Shown here in pieces: positions 7,567 through 16,534 of a stretch of DNA of 64,000 nt. Made by a program: the position numbers and the translations under genes. Source of the DNA: Chloroflexota bacterium (GTDB lineage Bacteria > Chloroflexota > UBA11872); assembly GCA_022821905.1 (NCBI GenBank), contig JAJECS010000003.1:102446-166445 (forward strand), in the 5' to 3' direction. Under the pieces are notes generated by a model that saw nothing but the letters and a program-made list of their open reading frames with translations, ran no database searches and was not told the DNA's origin. How positions within the stretch are numbered: position 1 is the stretch's first letter; every line of letters begins with the position of its first letter.

Positions 7567-9264
7567 TCAGCCCTCGTCGGCGCCGTAGAGCGTCGTGGCG
7601 GGATGGAACGACGACCAGCCGAGCCAGTAGGCCAGGTGGCCGGGTAGGCGCGCGAGCTCGGTGCCGTCGGGATGGACGAGCGCCTCTTCAGTGACCTGCC
7701 AGACTGTTCCTTGCTCGTCGACGACGGTTCGCGGTTCACTGCCCGGCGCAAACTCCCGCTCGCCGCGCTCGAACGCCCGCACCGCCGCGCCGGCGCTCCA
7801 GGACACTTCGCCCCGACGCCGGTCGACGCCCTCGATGGTCAGCTCCTCGCCGAGCGCGACGAGCACCACCGCCTGATCGTCGACGGTGTCGTTGAGCACC
7901 CGGGCCTCGACAACGTCCGCCACGGCATACGCCCGAGCGGCATCCCCGAGCACGAGCGCGAATACGCGGTCCTTGGGGGCGAGACCATCCGCGGTCGGAG
8001 CGGGGAACATCACGTCGGGGCTGGCGAAATAGCCGCCGTAGGCCGCGCCGGGCGAGTAGTCGCGCCGGTGGCCGGTATTGATGCTCAGCACGGCGGTGGT
8101 GGGATTGGCCGTGCGCCAGGCTTCCCAGGTGGTCGTGACGATGGGGATGACATCGAGCCGGCCCGGATCGGCCGCCAGCGGCCCGAGGACGGGCTCGCCG
8201 GTGAGCTGATTCCAGAGGGTAAACGTGCCGCGGTCGTACATCAGCTTGTTGCTGCGCATCAGGAAGCCCGACGTGCCGATGCTGAGCACGTCGCCGCGAT
8301 AGCGCCGGCTGAACAGTACCCCCGCGCCGCAGAGGGTGCAGTAGGCCAACGCCACGGGCTCGCCGCCCACGACGTCGTTGGCCATCTCGTGCCAGTCGAG
8401 GATCCGGAGTGGATAGGCGCGGTAGTCGCCGTTGATCGCGACGCCGAAGACCACGTCGTCGGGCTCGAGGTAGGCCGCGTTGTCCGCCGCGACCATCGGG
8501 GCCGACTCCAGCGGCGGAATGCCGTCCAGACGTACGCCGCCCCAGACGACCTCCTCGAAGCGGATGCTGCGGGGCGCACGTTCATCGAAGAACCGGGCAA
8601 ACTGCGGGTCGACGCGGCTGTAGATGCGACCCTTCCAGGCGGCGAAGCCCGGCACCGTGGTCAGGTCGGTCCGCGCGTACCACTCGGCCCACTCCGCCCA
8701 CGCTTCGTGTTGCTCTCCCGTGAGTTGGAACAGACCCTGCCGGGCCTTGTCCCACGTGTCGGGATGAAACGCCCCAAGCTGCGCCGCCCGCAGAACCTCG
8801 ATGAGCACCGAGATGAGCCGCTCGTCGCCCGTGGTTCCCATGTACGCCACCAGCTCCACCTGCGCCTCGGGAAAGGTCGGGTCGAGCAGCAGGCCGTCCA
8901 GCAGCGATTGCGCCTGATCGTCCGAAAGCCTGCGGTCGGCCGGCACGGGAGTGCCGGCAAGGGCCGGGCGCGGCGTGGGCTCGGCGGTCGGTGTTGGCGT
9001 GGGTGCGGGGGTCGGCGTGGGCGCGGGCGTGGCGGTGGGACCGGGCGTTGGCGATGGAGGCGCGGTGACGATCACCTTGGCGGCAGCGGGGGGCCTGGTC
9101 GTTGAGGCCGTCGACGAGGTCTCGTCGCAAGCCGCCAGCGCGGCCGCCGCGCCCGCGGTCGCCAGCAGCCCAAGCGCGCGGCGGCGCGACACCACCGGGC
9201 GTCGCCGGGCGGGCTGCTCGGGCGGCAGGCGTTCAGCCGGGGAGTGAGTCACCTGTGCCCCCAC
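7567..9264 (-). CDS. DUF3179-domain lipoprotein with Tat-like signal
   Basis: 565 residues. The N-terminus has SRRRALGLLATAGAAAALAA followed by Cys, a twin-arginine-like signal ending in a lipobox, so export and lipidation are likely. A Thr/Pro/Ala-rich linker covers about residues 65-105. The main body (from about residue 210) is the DUF3179 domain, with conserved-looking segments VALAYCTLCGAGVLFSRR, SGFLMRSNKLMYDRGT, SLWNQL-type FTLWNQLTGEPVLGPL and SINTGHRRDYSPGAAYGGYF. The paired Cys in YCTLCGAG are typical of the family. The biochemical function of DUF3179 is not established. The start is a GTG at 9264; an in-frame GTG at 9252 is equally possible. Confidence 0.85.
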   Translation of the reverse strand: MGAQVTHSPAERLPPEQPARRRPVVSRRRALGLLATAGAAAALAACDETSSTASTTRPPAAAKVIVTAPPSPTPGPTATPAPTPTPAPTPTPTAEPTPRPALAGTPVPADRRLSDDQAQSLLDGLLLDPTFPEAQVELVAYMGTTGDERLISVLIEVLRAAQLGAFHPDTWDKARQGLFQLTGEQHEAWAEWAEWYARTDLTTVPGFAAWKGRIYSRVDPQFARFFDERAPRSIRFEEVVWGGVRLDGIPPLESAPMVAADNAAYLEPDDVVFGVAINGDYRAYPLRILDWHEMANDVVGGEPVALAYCTLCGAGVLFSRRYRGDVLSIGTSGFLMRSNKLMYDRGTFTLWNQLTGEPVLGPLAADPGRLDVIPIVTTTWEAWRTANPTTAVLSINTGHRRDYSPGAAYGGYFASPDVMFPAPTADGLAPKDRVFALVLGDAARAYAVADVVEARVLNDTVDDQAVVLVALGEELTIEGVDRRRGEVSWSAGAAVRAFERGEREFAPGSEPRTVVDEQGTVWQVTEEALVHPDGTELARLPGHLAYWLGWSSFHPATTLYGADEG

Positions 9265-9570
9265 CCTAACCCTGACCCATCAAACAAGCCGGGACCGGAC
9301 GCCCGCAGCGGTTGAGAGGTGTTTCATCCCGATCACAATGTCCGGCTTCCCCTTGAGCGGCCATGCACGCCCTTGAGCTATCATCGCCGCTACTGTCAGC
9401 GGCCCCAAGGTCAGGCCGCCGTATTTCACATGCGCTATTGACATCCATTGCCAGGACTCCGGTGGGGCCCGTCATCAAGCCATACGTATTCGGCCGCGAT
9501 GCCGATTGGCCTATCGTGGCAAAGCCACCATTCGGGCGCGTGATGCCGACCATCTTGCCGAGCGGCTGAC
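9265..9570. other. Intergenic region without a recognisable gene
   Basis: 306 bases between the divergent DUF3179 and methyltransferase genes. Short open frames here have no domain signal. It presumably holds both promoters. A TTGACA at 9438-9443 has no -10 partner at proper spacing. Confidence 0.4.
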
Positions 9571-10446
9571 GTGACTGTCGACGCCAAAGACCTTCCCGCG
9601 CCCGAGGATTTGCACTTTGGGCATTTCGCGGCGGTTCCCGAGTATCGCCAAGTCAACCGTGAGCTCGTGCAAGAGCTGTTTCGGCACATGCCGAATCCCT
9701 TCGTGCACGTCGATCTGGCCACGGGCACGGGACTGGTGCCGCAGCTCTTGATCGAGGAAGCCGAGAAGCGGGGATTCCGGGGCACGATCATCGGCATCGA
9801 CCGCAGCCCGAAGGCGCTGGAGATCGCCGAGGCCACCACGCCGCGTCCGTCCAACATCGACCTGCGCTTCGTGGAAGCCGACGCGCGGTACCTGGAGCGG
9901 CTAAAGGGGGATGAACTCCCCGCCGACGGCGCCGACAGCCTGAGCATTCACGACGCCATCCACGAGATCACCGACCAGGAGGGCCAGCGCCGGGTCTACA
10001 ACGGCATGGCCGCCATCGCCCGCGAGGGCGCCCTCCTGTCGTCGAACAGCACCTTCACGACCGTCTCAATGGCGGTGGCGAACTCGTTGCGGGGCCACGG
10101 CGAGTGGAAGCTGCACTTCATGCGGCTCACCGGCGCCCGCCGCAACGACAAGGGCGGCTCGCTGCCCTATCGCCGGCCCGAGGACTACCGCAAGATGATC
10201 GAGGAGGCGGGGTTCAAGGTCGTGCACGAGCTGGAGCGGGCGATCCACCTCACGCGCGAAGCCCTCAAGGCCATCGCCCGCTATCCGGCGTTCGTGGAAG
10301 GCGTGGCGGGCGACCTGGTCTTCCCGCGCAATTTCAGCCTCGCGGAGCAGAGCCACTACCTCAGCCTGGCGGTCGACAAGGTGCGCTACGACGGCCTGCC
10401 ACGCATCTGGCACGAGATCATCGGCCGGAGGCACGCGACGCCCTAG
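9571..10446 (+). CDS. SAM-dependent class I methyltransferase
   Basis: 291 residues. Motif I is VDLATGTGLVPQLL (about residues 46-59), motif II acidic loop GIDRSPKALEIAE, followed by FVEADAR and a motif IV-like SLSIHDAIHEI. This is a Rossmann-fold methyltransferase of the broad Methyltransf_11/25 type. The C-terminal half (PEDYRKMIEEAGFKVVHELE) is typical of small-molecule methyltransferases. The substrate cannot be predicted. GTG start chosen because it opens the conserved-looking N-terminus; its ribosome site is weak. Confidence 0.8.
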   Translation: MTVDAKDLPAPEDLHFGHFAAVPEYRQVNRELVQELFRHMPNPFVHVDLATGTGLVPQLLIEEAEKRGFRGTIIGIDRSPKALEIAEATTPRPSNIDLRFVEADARYLERLKGDELPADGADSLSIHDAIHEITDQEGQRRVYNGMAAIAREGALLSSNSTFTTVSMAVANSLRGHGEWKLHFMRLTGARRNDKGGSLPYRRPEDYRKMIEEAGFKVVHELERAIHLTREALKAIARYPAFVEGVAGDLVFPRNFSLAEQSHYLSLAVDKVRYDGLPRIWHEIIGRRHATP

Positions 10447-10481
10447 GCTCGCTCGTTCGGCGGCACCGGAATGACAGGCGT

Positions 10482-10865
10482 GTCATTCCCAACCAGAAAT
10501 GTCATTCCGAACACCCCCTCCTGTCATTCCGAACGCAGTGAGGAATCTAAGGACTGTGGCACCAGCTCCGCGCCCCTGAGTTTCCTCGCCGCGCTGGACA
10601 CACCGGAACGACGCCTGGGGCGCTCCAACGACGCCGGCCCGGTTCCCTCTCCCACGGCGAGAGGGATAGGGTGAGGGGCTCCGGCGCGTTTCGGCAATCC
10701 CGTCCCCTCATCCCACCCTTCTCCCCAGAGGAGAAGGAGCCGGACGACCCGCCGGGTCAGCGATGCCGTTGCCGAAACTCTCCAGTCGCCGCCCACGCGA
10801 GTTGGCAACGGCGGTCCGGTTCCCTCTCCCACGGGGAAAGGGCCAGGGTGAGGGGCTCCGGCGCG
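10482..10865. repeat. Cluster of family A and family D repeats
   Basis: The gap 10447-10879 has no gene. It contains three family A half-copies (GTCATTCC motifs at about 10482-10530), one full family A copy ending near 10555, and three family D copies at about 10640-10685, 10703-10748 and 10826-10865, each with a CCCTCTCCC or CTTCTCCCC arm, a matching inverted arm and GTGAGGGG. Confidence 0.8.
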
Positions 10866-10867
10866 GC

Positions 10868-10873
10868 TACCAT
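10868..10873 (+). promoter_or_regulatory. Possible leaderless -10 box
   Basis: TACCAT ends 6 nt before the A of the ATG at 10880, the spacing expected for transcription starting at the start codon. No Shine-Dalgarno is present between. Low-complexity evidence only. Confidence 0.3.
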
Positions 10874-10879
10874 GCCTCC

Positions 10880-13800
10880 ATGCCGCCGCTGACGACCGCG
10901 GTCGAGAACTACTTCGCCGACCTGCGGCGCATCCGCGCCTCCGGCGGCGCCACCGCCGAAACCTCCCGCTACACCCCGCTGGAGAACCTCCTCAACGCGG
11001 TCGGCGGCAGCCTCAGACCCAAGGTGTTCTGCATCGGACAACTGGCGAATTTGGGCGCCGGGCATCCCGACTTCGGCCTCTACGCCGCCAAACAGGTGCA
11101 GCGCGGCCAGCCGCGCGAGGGGCAGCTACCCGAGCACGGCGTGGTCGAAGTCAAACCCGTCGACGACGACGCCTGGCTCACCGCCGACGGCCAGCAAGTC
11201 AGCCGCTACTGGGGCCGATATCGATTGGTCCTGGTCACCAACTACCGCGACTTCGTGCTCGTCGGCGAGGACGCGGCGGGACTTCCGGCCAAGCTCGAAA
11301 CCTTCCGCCTGGCTGACTACGCGGAGGACTTCGACCGAAAGCTGGAGACGCCGCGAGCCTTCGCCAACCAGGTCGGCGCGGGTCTGGGCGAATACCTGCT
11401 GCGCGTTCTCAAGCACCGCGCCGTGCTGGCCGAGCCCAGGGACCTTGCCTGGCTGCTGGCCTCCTATGCCCGCGACGGCCTGGCGCGGGTCGAGGCCGCC
11501 GGCGACGCGCCGTCCCTGGCGGCCGTGCGCGGGGCGCTGGAGGAAGCCCTCGGCGTCAAGTTCGAGGGGGATCGCGGCGCGGCATTCTTTCGCTCCACGC
11601 TCGTGCAAACGCTCTTCTACGGCGTCTTTTCCGCCTGGGTGCTGTGGGCGCGGCGGGCTTCGCCGCCGTCGGGCGCGTTCGACTGGCGCACGGCCGTCTG
11701 GCACCTGCGCGCGCCGGTGCTCCGGGCGCTGTTCCAGCAGCTTTCCGATCCTGGCCGCCTGCAACCGCTCGGCCTGGTCGAGGTGCTGGATTGGACCAAC
11801 GCCGCGCTCGACCGCGTGGACCAGGGCGCCTTCTTCGCCAGGTTCAACGAGGGCGAGGCGGTGCCCTATTTCTACGAGCCGTTCCTGCAGGAGTTCGACC
11901 CCGCACTGCGCAAGCAGTTGGGCGTCTGGTACACGCCGTCCGAGGTGGTGCGCTACATGGTGGCGCGGGTGGACCGGGCGCTGCGGGACGACCTGGGCAT
12001 CGCCGACGGGCTGGCGGCGGAGAACGTCTACGTGCTCGACCCCTGCTGCGGCACTGGCGCCTACCTGGCGGAAGTCCTGCGCCGCATCGCCGCCAACCTC
12101 CAGGACCGCGGCCTGGGCGCGCTCACGGGCGCCCACGTCAAGCGGGCCGCGCTCGACCGTGTGTTCGGCTTCGAGATCATGCCCGCGCCGTTCGTCGTGG
12201 CCCACCTGCAAGTCGGTCTGACCATGCAGGACCTCGACGCGCCGCTGGCCGAGGACGGCGACGAGCGCGCCGGCGTCTTTCTCACCAACGCGCTCACCGG
12301 CTGGGAGCCCACGGTGCAGAAGCCGCTGCCGTTTCCCGAGTTGGAGGAAGAACGCGACCACGCCGAACGGGTCAAGCAGGACACGCCGATCCTCGTGATC
12401 CTGGGCAATCCGCCCTACAACGGGTTCGCCGGCATGGCGGTCGACGAGGAGCGCGAGCTGTCCACGTCCTACCGCACCACCCGGCGCGTGCGACGGCCGG
12501 AAGGCCAGGGCCTCAACGACCTCTACGTACGCTTCTTCCGCATGGCCGAGCGCCGCATCGCCGAAAAGACCGGCCAGGGCGTGGTCTGCTTCATCTCCAA
12601 CTACTCGTGGCTCGACAGCCTGTCGTGTCCGGGAATGCGCGAACGCTATCTGGAAGCGTTCGATGTGATCCGCATCGACAACCTCAATGGCGACAAGTAC
12701 CGCACCGGCAAGGTCGCGCCCGACGGCTCGCCCGATCCCAGCATCTTCTCCACGCCCGACGATCCGGTCGGCATCCAGGTCGGAACCGCCGTCGCCACGC
12801 TGGTGCGCAAGCCCGACCACGCGCCCGCGGCGAGCGTCGAATTCCGCAATCTCTGGGGTCAGGCCAAGCTCGCCGATCTGACGGACACGGCAGACGCCGA
12901 CCCGAATGCGCTCTACGACGCCGTCGAACCGATCTTGCCGCTGGGACTGCCCTTTGCGCCGGTGGCCGTCAGCCCGGACTGGTTCGACTGGCCGGCTCTG
13001 CCCGAGTTGTTCCCAACCTCATACCCCGGCGTCAAGACCAGCCGCGACGCGTTCCTGGTCGATACAGACCTCGACCGGCTCAAGGCGCGCGTCGCCGATT
13101 ACTTCGATCCGGAGTTGAGCCACGACGAAATCGCGCGGCGCTATCCGGGTGTGATGCAGAGCACGCGGCGCTTCAACGCCCCTGCGGTCCGCGACGCGCT
13201 GCTCCGACGCGGCGGGCCGACGGAAAGCGGCTTCGTCCGGTACGCATACCGACCGTGCGACACCCGCTGGCTCTATTGGGAAGCGGACACCAAGCTGTTG
13301 GATGAGAAGCGTGCCGAATACATGCCGCACGTCTTCGAGGGGAATCTGTGGTTGGTCACCCAGCAGAAACCGCGCCGGGAGTGGTCGCCGCCGCAAGTCA
13401 TCTCGCACGTCGGCTGCCTTGACCTGATGGATCGGGGCGCTACTTGCGTTCCTGCCTGGCTCCGGGAAGACACCCTGGGAACCGACCCATCCGACACACG
13501 CCGTCCCAACCTGTCGCCTGCCGCCCGCCGCTACCTGGAACGCCTGGGCCTGGGTGTCAAGGACCTCTTCCACCACGTCCTCGCCGTACTCCACGATCCG
13601 GCCTACCGCGAGGCCAACGCCGGCGCCCTGCGCATGGAATGGCCCCGCATCCCGCTGCCCGGCTGGTCCGAATTGTCCGTCAGTCCGGCCGCCCCCTCCG
13701 TCATTCCGGTGAAAACCGGAATCCAGGGTCCACAGCGTCCCCTGCCCGAGGACTGGATACCGGCGTCCGCCGGTATGACGGAGGGAAGGGCCTCCGCCGG

Positions 13801-14383
13801 AAACCAGCCTTCGAGCCAAACAGCCAGCGGCCAAGCCGACGGCGCCGCGCCCGACATTGCTGAACAGGCCGCCCAAACCCTGGCCGCCTCCGCCGCCCGC
13901 GGGCGCGACCTGGCCGCCCTGCTGGACTCCGACGCGCCCGTCCCCGGCGTCACCACCGGCCAACTCCGCCCCGAGATCGCCGCCATTGCCGTACCCACCA
14001 CCACCCACGGCGGCAACATGACCGGCGACGACTTCGCCCTCACCGCCGGCTGGGGCCACTTCGGCAACAATCAGGCCGTCATGCCCGGCCAGGGCCGCCC
14101 CGTCGAACGCGCCTACACCCCAGCCGAACGCGAGGCGCTTGGCGCTGCCGTCGACACCCTCGGCGACACCACCTACGACATCTATCTAAACGACCGCGCC
14201 TACTGGCGCAACGTCCCCGCCGCAGTCTGGCGCTACAAGCTCGGCGGCTACCAGGTCCTCAAGAAGTGGCTCTCCTACCGCGAGCAAACCATCCTCGACC
14301 GCCCTCTCCGCCCCGAGGAAGTCCAACACTTCACCGACACCGCACGGCGGATAGCGGCGATTTTGCTGGTGACTGAGAAGTGA
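10880..14383 (+). CDS. Single-polypeptide restriction-modification enzyme (type IIG / ISP-like)
   Basis: 1167 residues combining DNA cleavage and N6-adenine methylation. The N-terminal nuclease has a PD-(D/E)xK signature: D64 in GHPDFGLY, then E90 and K92 in VVEVK. The methyltransferase core has motif I LDPCCGTGAYLAEVL (D387) and motif IV GNPPYNG (N510), typical of gamma-class N6-adenine enzymes. The C-terminal region, with VWRYKLGGYQVLKKWLSYRE near residues 1115-1134, resembles the specificity part of type ISP enzymes, but no helicase domain is present. Residues about 940-971 are encoded by an inverted pair of family B intergenic repeats read in frame, within a Pro/Ala-rich linker. The frame upstream to 10763 covers repeats, so ATG 10880 is chosen. 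The next gene overlaps its stop. Confidence 0.88.
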   Translation: MPPLTTAVENYFADLRRIRASGGATAETSRYTPLENLLNAVGGSLRPKVFCIGQLANLGAGHPDFGLYAAKQVQRGQPREGQLPEHGVVEVKPVDDDAWLTADGQQVSRYWGRYRLVLVTNYRDFVLVGEDAAGLPAKLETFRLADYAEDFDRKLETPRAFANQVGAGLGEYLLRVLKHRAVLAEPRDLAWLLASYARDGLARVEAAGDAPSLAAVRGALEEALGVKFEGDRGAAFFRSTLVQTLFYGVFSAWVLWARRASPPSGAFDWRTAVWHLRAPVLRALFQQLSDPGRLQPLGLVEVLDWTNAALDRVDQGAFFARFNEGEAVPYFYEPFLQEFDPALRKQLGVWYTPSEVVRYMVARVDRALRDDLGIADGLAAENVYVLDPCCGTGAYLAEVLRRIAANLQDRGLGALTGAHVKRAALDRVFGFEIMPAPFVVAHLQVGLTMQDLDAPLAEDGDERAGVFLTNALTGWEPTVQKPLPFPELEEERDHAERVKQDTPILVILGNPPYNGFAGMAVDEERELSTSYRTTRRVRRPEGQGLNDLYVRFFRMAERRIAEKTGQGVVCFISNYSWLDSLSCPGMRERYLEAFDVIRIDNLNGDKYRTGKVAPDGSPDPSIFSTPDDPVGIQVGTAVATLVRKPDHAPAASVEFRNLWGQAKLADLTDTADADPNALYDAVEPILPLGLPFAPVAVSPDWFDWPALPELFPTSYPGVKTSRDAFLVDTDLDRLKARVADYFDPELSHDEIARRYPGVMQSTRRFNAPAVRDALLRRGGPTESGFVRYAYRPCDTRWLYWEADTKLLDEKRAEYMPHVFEGNLWLVTQQKPRREWSPPQVISHVGCLDLMDRGATCVPAWLREDTLGTDPSDTRRPNLSPAARRYLERLGLGVKDLFHHVLAVLHDPAYREANAGALRMEWPRIPLPGWSELSVSPAAPSVIPVKTGIQGPQRPLPEDWIPASAGMTEGRASAGNQPSSQTASGQADGAAPDIAEQAAQTLAASAARGRDLAALLDSDAPVPGVTTGQLRPEIAAIAVPTTTHGGNMTGDDFALTAGWGHFGNNQAVMPGQGRPVERAYTPAEREALGAAVDTLGDTTYDIYLNDRAYWRNVPAAVWRYKLGGYQVLKKWLSYREQTILDRPLRPEEVQHFTDTARRIAAILLVTEK
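13699..13782. repeat. Family B inverted repeat pair inside a coding sequence
   Basis: Two family B copies in opposite orientation, GTCATTCCGGTGAAAACCGG with its partner arm (13699-13727) and CTGGATACCGGCGTCCGCCG (13753-13772, running on to 13782), are read in frame as SVIPVKTGIQ and WIPASAGMTE. These are the usual translations of this repeat family. Confidence 0.9.
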
Positions 14384-15708
14384 GCAACATCGTTTGGCAA
14401 GGCCTCCGACGACACGCTCGCCGTATCGCCGGATGGGACGGAGCGCCCTGGATTGCTTCGATAGTCGTCGTATTGGCAGTCGGAAGCGTTCTTTCCTGGG
14501 TCTTTTGGGATTGGCTGCACGACGATCGGGAATCTGTTAGCTCGACCGTTCGCAATCTGGGATTGGTGATTGGGGCCGTCATTGCGGCATTGCTCGCTGT
14601 CTGGCGAAGTCGCGTAGCCGAGCGCCAAGCTCACGCAGCCCGTCGCCAAGTCGAGACGGCCGAGCGGGGTCTACTAAGTGAGCGCTTCCAGCGGGGCACC
14701 GAAATGCTCGGGAGCGACGTTCTCATGGTCCGATTGGGCGGCATCGACGCGTTGAAGCATCTAGCCGACGAGCATCCGCACCAGTACCACATTCAGATTA
14801 TGCAGCTGCTATGTGCTTTTGTCCGTCACCCGACCGAGCATGAAGAAATTGAGGTCAGGAGGGATCTCCGCCAGGATATCCAATCTGCGCTGCATGCAAT
14901 CAGTGACTGTCACAGAAATCAATCTGAAATTGAGTATAATAGAGATTATAGATTAGAGCTACAAAACTCAAACATATCCTACGGTCTTCTTGCAAATCTA
15001 GACCTGTCGCAGGCATATTTGATTGGGGCTGATCTATCGCACTCTTTCCTTACTAGAACCGACCTTTCTGGCGCGGATCTGAGCCATGCCAATCTGCGCT
15101 CGACAAACTTGGCAGATGCCACACTCATCGCCGCCAACATTTGGAGTGCTGATCTGACGGGCACTGATCTACGTGGAGCAAATCTATATCGAGCAAATCT
15201 GGTCGGGCTGAATCTGTCTCAATGCAACCTTAATAGCGCGACATTATGTCGCGCTTTACTCAGTAATGTGGATGTGTCATCAGCGGATATATCTGATTCA
15301 GATTGTTCTCGAATAAATGCTCAGTCGGCGATGTTCATCAATACAAATCTACGCAGGGCAAATCTGTCGTTTGCAGGACTCGATAGTGCGAACATGCGCG
15401 CCGTACGTCTCGATAGTTCAAATTTGTACTCAGCTGTGCTTTTCGGTGCGGATCTCTCAGGTGCTTCGTTGAGGCGAGCGAATGTTTGCAATGGGAATCT
15501 ACGTGATGCAGACCTGTCGAATGCGGATCTCTCTGAGGCGCTATTCTCTGAGGCTGGTGAGCATCCAGCAACGGGCATTACGCAAACCCAGCTCGATGAA
15601 GCCCGAGCTGATCCGGCTAGCCCACCGCAACTCGACGGCGTGCTCGACGCCGACACTGGAAAGCAACTGGTCTGGCGCGGCGAGCCGCCGAACGACACGC
15701 CCGCTTAG
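14380..15708 (+). CDS. Membrane-anchored pentapeptide-repeat protein
   Basis: 442 residues. Two hydrophobic segments (about 24-46 and 55-72) are followed by a charged helical region (AERQAHAARRQVETAERG) and the ERFQRGTEMLGSDVLMVRLG segment often preceding pentapeptide repeats. From about residue 190 to 395 come A(D/N)Lxx repeats such as GADLSHSFLTRTDLSGADLS, forming a right-handed quadrilateral beta helix. The GTG start overlaps the restriction enzyme stop (GTGA), so the two are translationally coupled. Codon use from about 14.8 to 15.6 kb is far more AT-rich than its neighbours (ATA, AAT, TTG codons), a sign of transfer. Some pentapeptide proteins mimic DNA; whether this one modulates the restriction enzyme is speculation. 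Confidence 0.85.
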   Translation: MSNIVWQGLRRHARRIAGWDGAPWIASIVVVLAVGSVLSWVFWDWLHDDRESVSSTVRNLGLVIGAVIAALLAVWRSRVAERQAHAARRQVETAERGLLSERFQRGTEMLGSDVLMVRLGGIDALKHLADEHPHQYHIQIMQLLCAFVRHPTEHEEIEVRRDLRQDIQSALHAISDCHRNQSEIEYNRDYRLELQNSNISYGLLANLDLSQAYLIGADLSHSFLTRTDLSGADLSHANLRSTNLADATLIAANIWSADLTGTDLRGANLYRANLVGLNLSQCNLNSATLCRALLSNVDVSSADISDSDCSRINAQSAMFINTNLRRANLSFAGLDSANMRAVRLDSSNLYSAVLFGADLSGASLRRANVCNGNLRDADLSNADLSEALFSEAGEHPATGITQTQLDEARADPASPPQLDGVLDADTGKQLVWRGEPPNDTPA

Positions 15709-15736
15709 GCTGGGGCCGTCGCCTCGAAGCACGGCA

Positions 15737-15892
15737 CCGTCCCCTTCGTCATTCCCGCGGAGGCGGGAATCTAGGGGCGCATAATCCCGACACGGCCGCG
15801 ATCGAACGTCTGCGATTCCTCGCCTTCGGCTCGGAATGACGGGTTGGGGGCACGGCATGACAGGTGGCGCCGCCGGAGTGACGGCGGCGTGG
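15737..15892. repeat. Long direct repeat, copy 1 (left of hicBA)
   Basis: About 156 bp: CCGTCCCCTTCGTCATTCCC, a family B element (15748-15775), CGGCCGCGATCGAAC, a family A element (15813-15840) and a tail with GGAGTGACGGCGGCGTGG. It is closely matched by copy 2 on the other side of hicBA. The rest of the gap 15709-16059 shows nothing recognisable. Confidence 0.8.
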
Positions 15893-16059
15893 CGCAATGG
15901 TCTCCCCGGTATCGGGTACGGGGCAGGCCCTCTGCCGAACTGACGAACGCGGATTGCGGCGATCCTGCTTCTGGGAGAATAGCGGTGGCCGGACGCAATC
16001 GACGACAGAGGATTCCAACCCGGGCAACAATGCGAGCCTGCTAACCAGGAGGCCAAACC

Positions 16060-16281
16060 ATGCGTCGACAGATGACCGCGATTATCGAGCGCGAAGGGGA
16101 TTCCTACGTTGCGCTCTGCCCCGAGCTGGATATAGCAAGCCAGGGTGCGAGCGTTTCCGAGGCTCGCGCCAATCTCAAGGAAGCCCTCGACCTCTTTTTC
16201 GAGGCGGCTTCTGCCGACGAAATTCAGCGTCGGCTTCATGACGAAGTCTATGTGACGCACGTTGAGGTAGCGGTTGGCTAG
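16060..16281 (+). CDS. hicB: HicB-like antitoxin (short form)
   Basis: 73 residues with the partial-RNase-H HicB fold: TAIIEREGDSYVALCPELDI, then ASQGASVSEARANLKEALDL and a C-terminal acidic helix. No extra DNA-binding domain is attached. It precedes hicA and overlaps it by 8 nt. The order antitoxin-toxin and the small size match the widespread short HicB form. Start ATG 16060, preceded by AGGAGG (about 16047-16052), a strong ribosome site. Confidence 0.88.
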   Translation: MRRQMTAIIEREGDSYVALCPELDIASQGASVSEARANLKEALDLFFEAASADEIQRRLHDEVYVTHVEVAVG

Positions 16282-16492
16282 GCTTCGGGTGCTGTCGGGT
16301 CGGGAGGTCTGCGTGATCCTGGCACGGCATGGGTTCGGTGAAGTGCGACGCCGGGGCAGCCACATACTGATGCAAAGGGTCGAAGGCGGGGATACGACTA
16401 CCGTTCCGGTGCCAGACCACCGGGAACTCCGGACCGGAACGTTGAGGTCGATCATCCGACAATCGGGGCTGCCCAGGACGTTGTTCGAGTGA
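16274..16492 (+). CDS. hicA: HicA-type mRNA interferase toxin
   Basis: 72 residues with a double-stranded-RNA-binding-like fold. Key parts: VLSGREVCVILARHGFGEVR, the catalytic histidine H30 in RRGSHILMQ, then TVPVPDHRELRTGTLRSIIR. HicA toxins cleave mRNA independently of the ribosome and are neutralised by HicB. The TTG at 16274 overlaps hicB; an in-frame GTG at 16289 would give 67 residues starting at VLSGRE and may be the true start. The module lies between two long direct repeats. Confidence 0.88.
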   Translation: MARLRVLSGREVCVILARHGFGEVRRRGSHILMQRVEGGDTTTVPVPDHRELRTGTLRSIIRQSGLPRTLFE

Positions 16493-16534
16493 GCAAGTAG
16501 CCCTTGAGCCTCGGCGTGCAGCGGCGGCGAACGC

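Noticed and set aside
7672..9105. 477-codon frame opposite the DUF3179 gene
   Set aside because: Antisense shadow with a Gly/Arg repeat tail caused by the Thr/Pro linker on the other strand.
9438..9443. Perfect TTGACA -35 hexamer before the methyltransferase
   Set aside because: No -10-like hexamer at 15-19 bp spacing.
11126..12820. 564-codon minus-strand frame within the restriction enzyme gene
   Set aside because: Antisense shadow; nuclease and methyltransferase motifs are on the plus strand.
15541..16455. 304-codon minus-strand frame over hicBA and repeats
   Set aside because: Its product is largely translated family A/B repeats and antisense to hicBA; no independent support.
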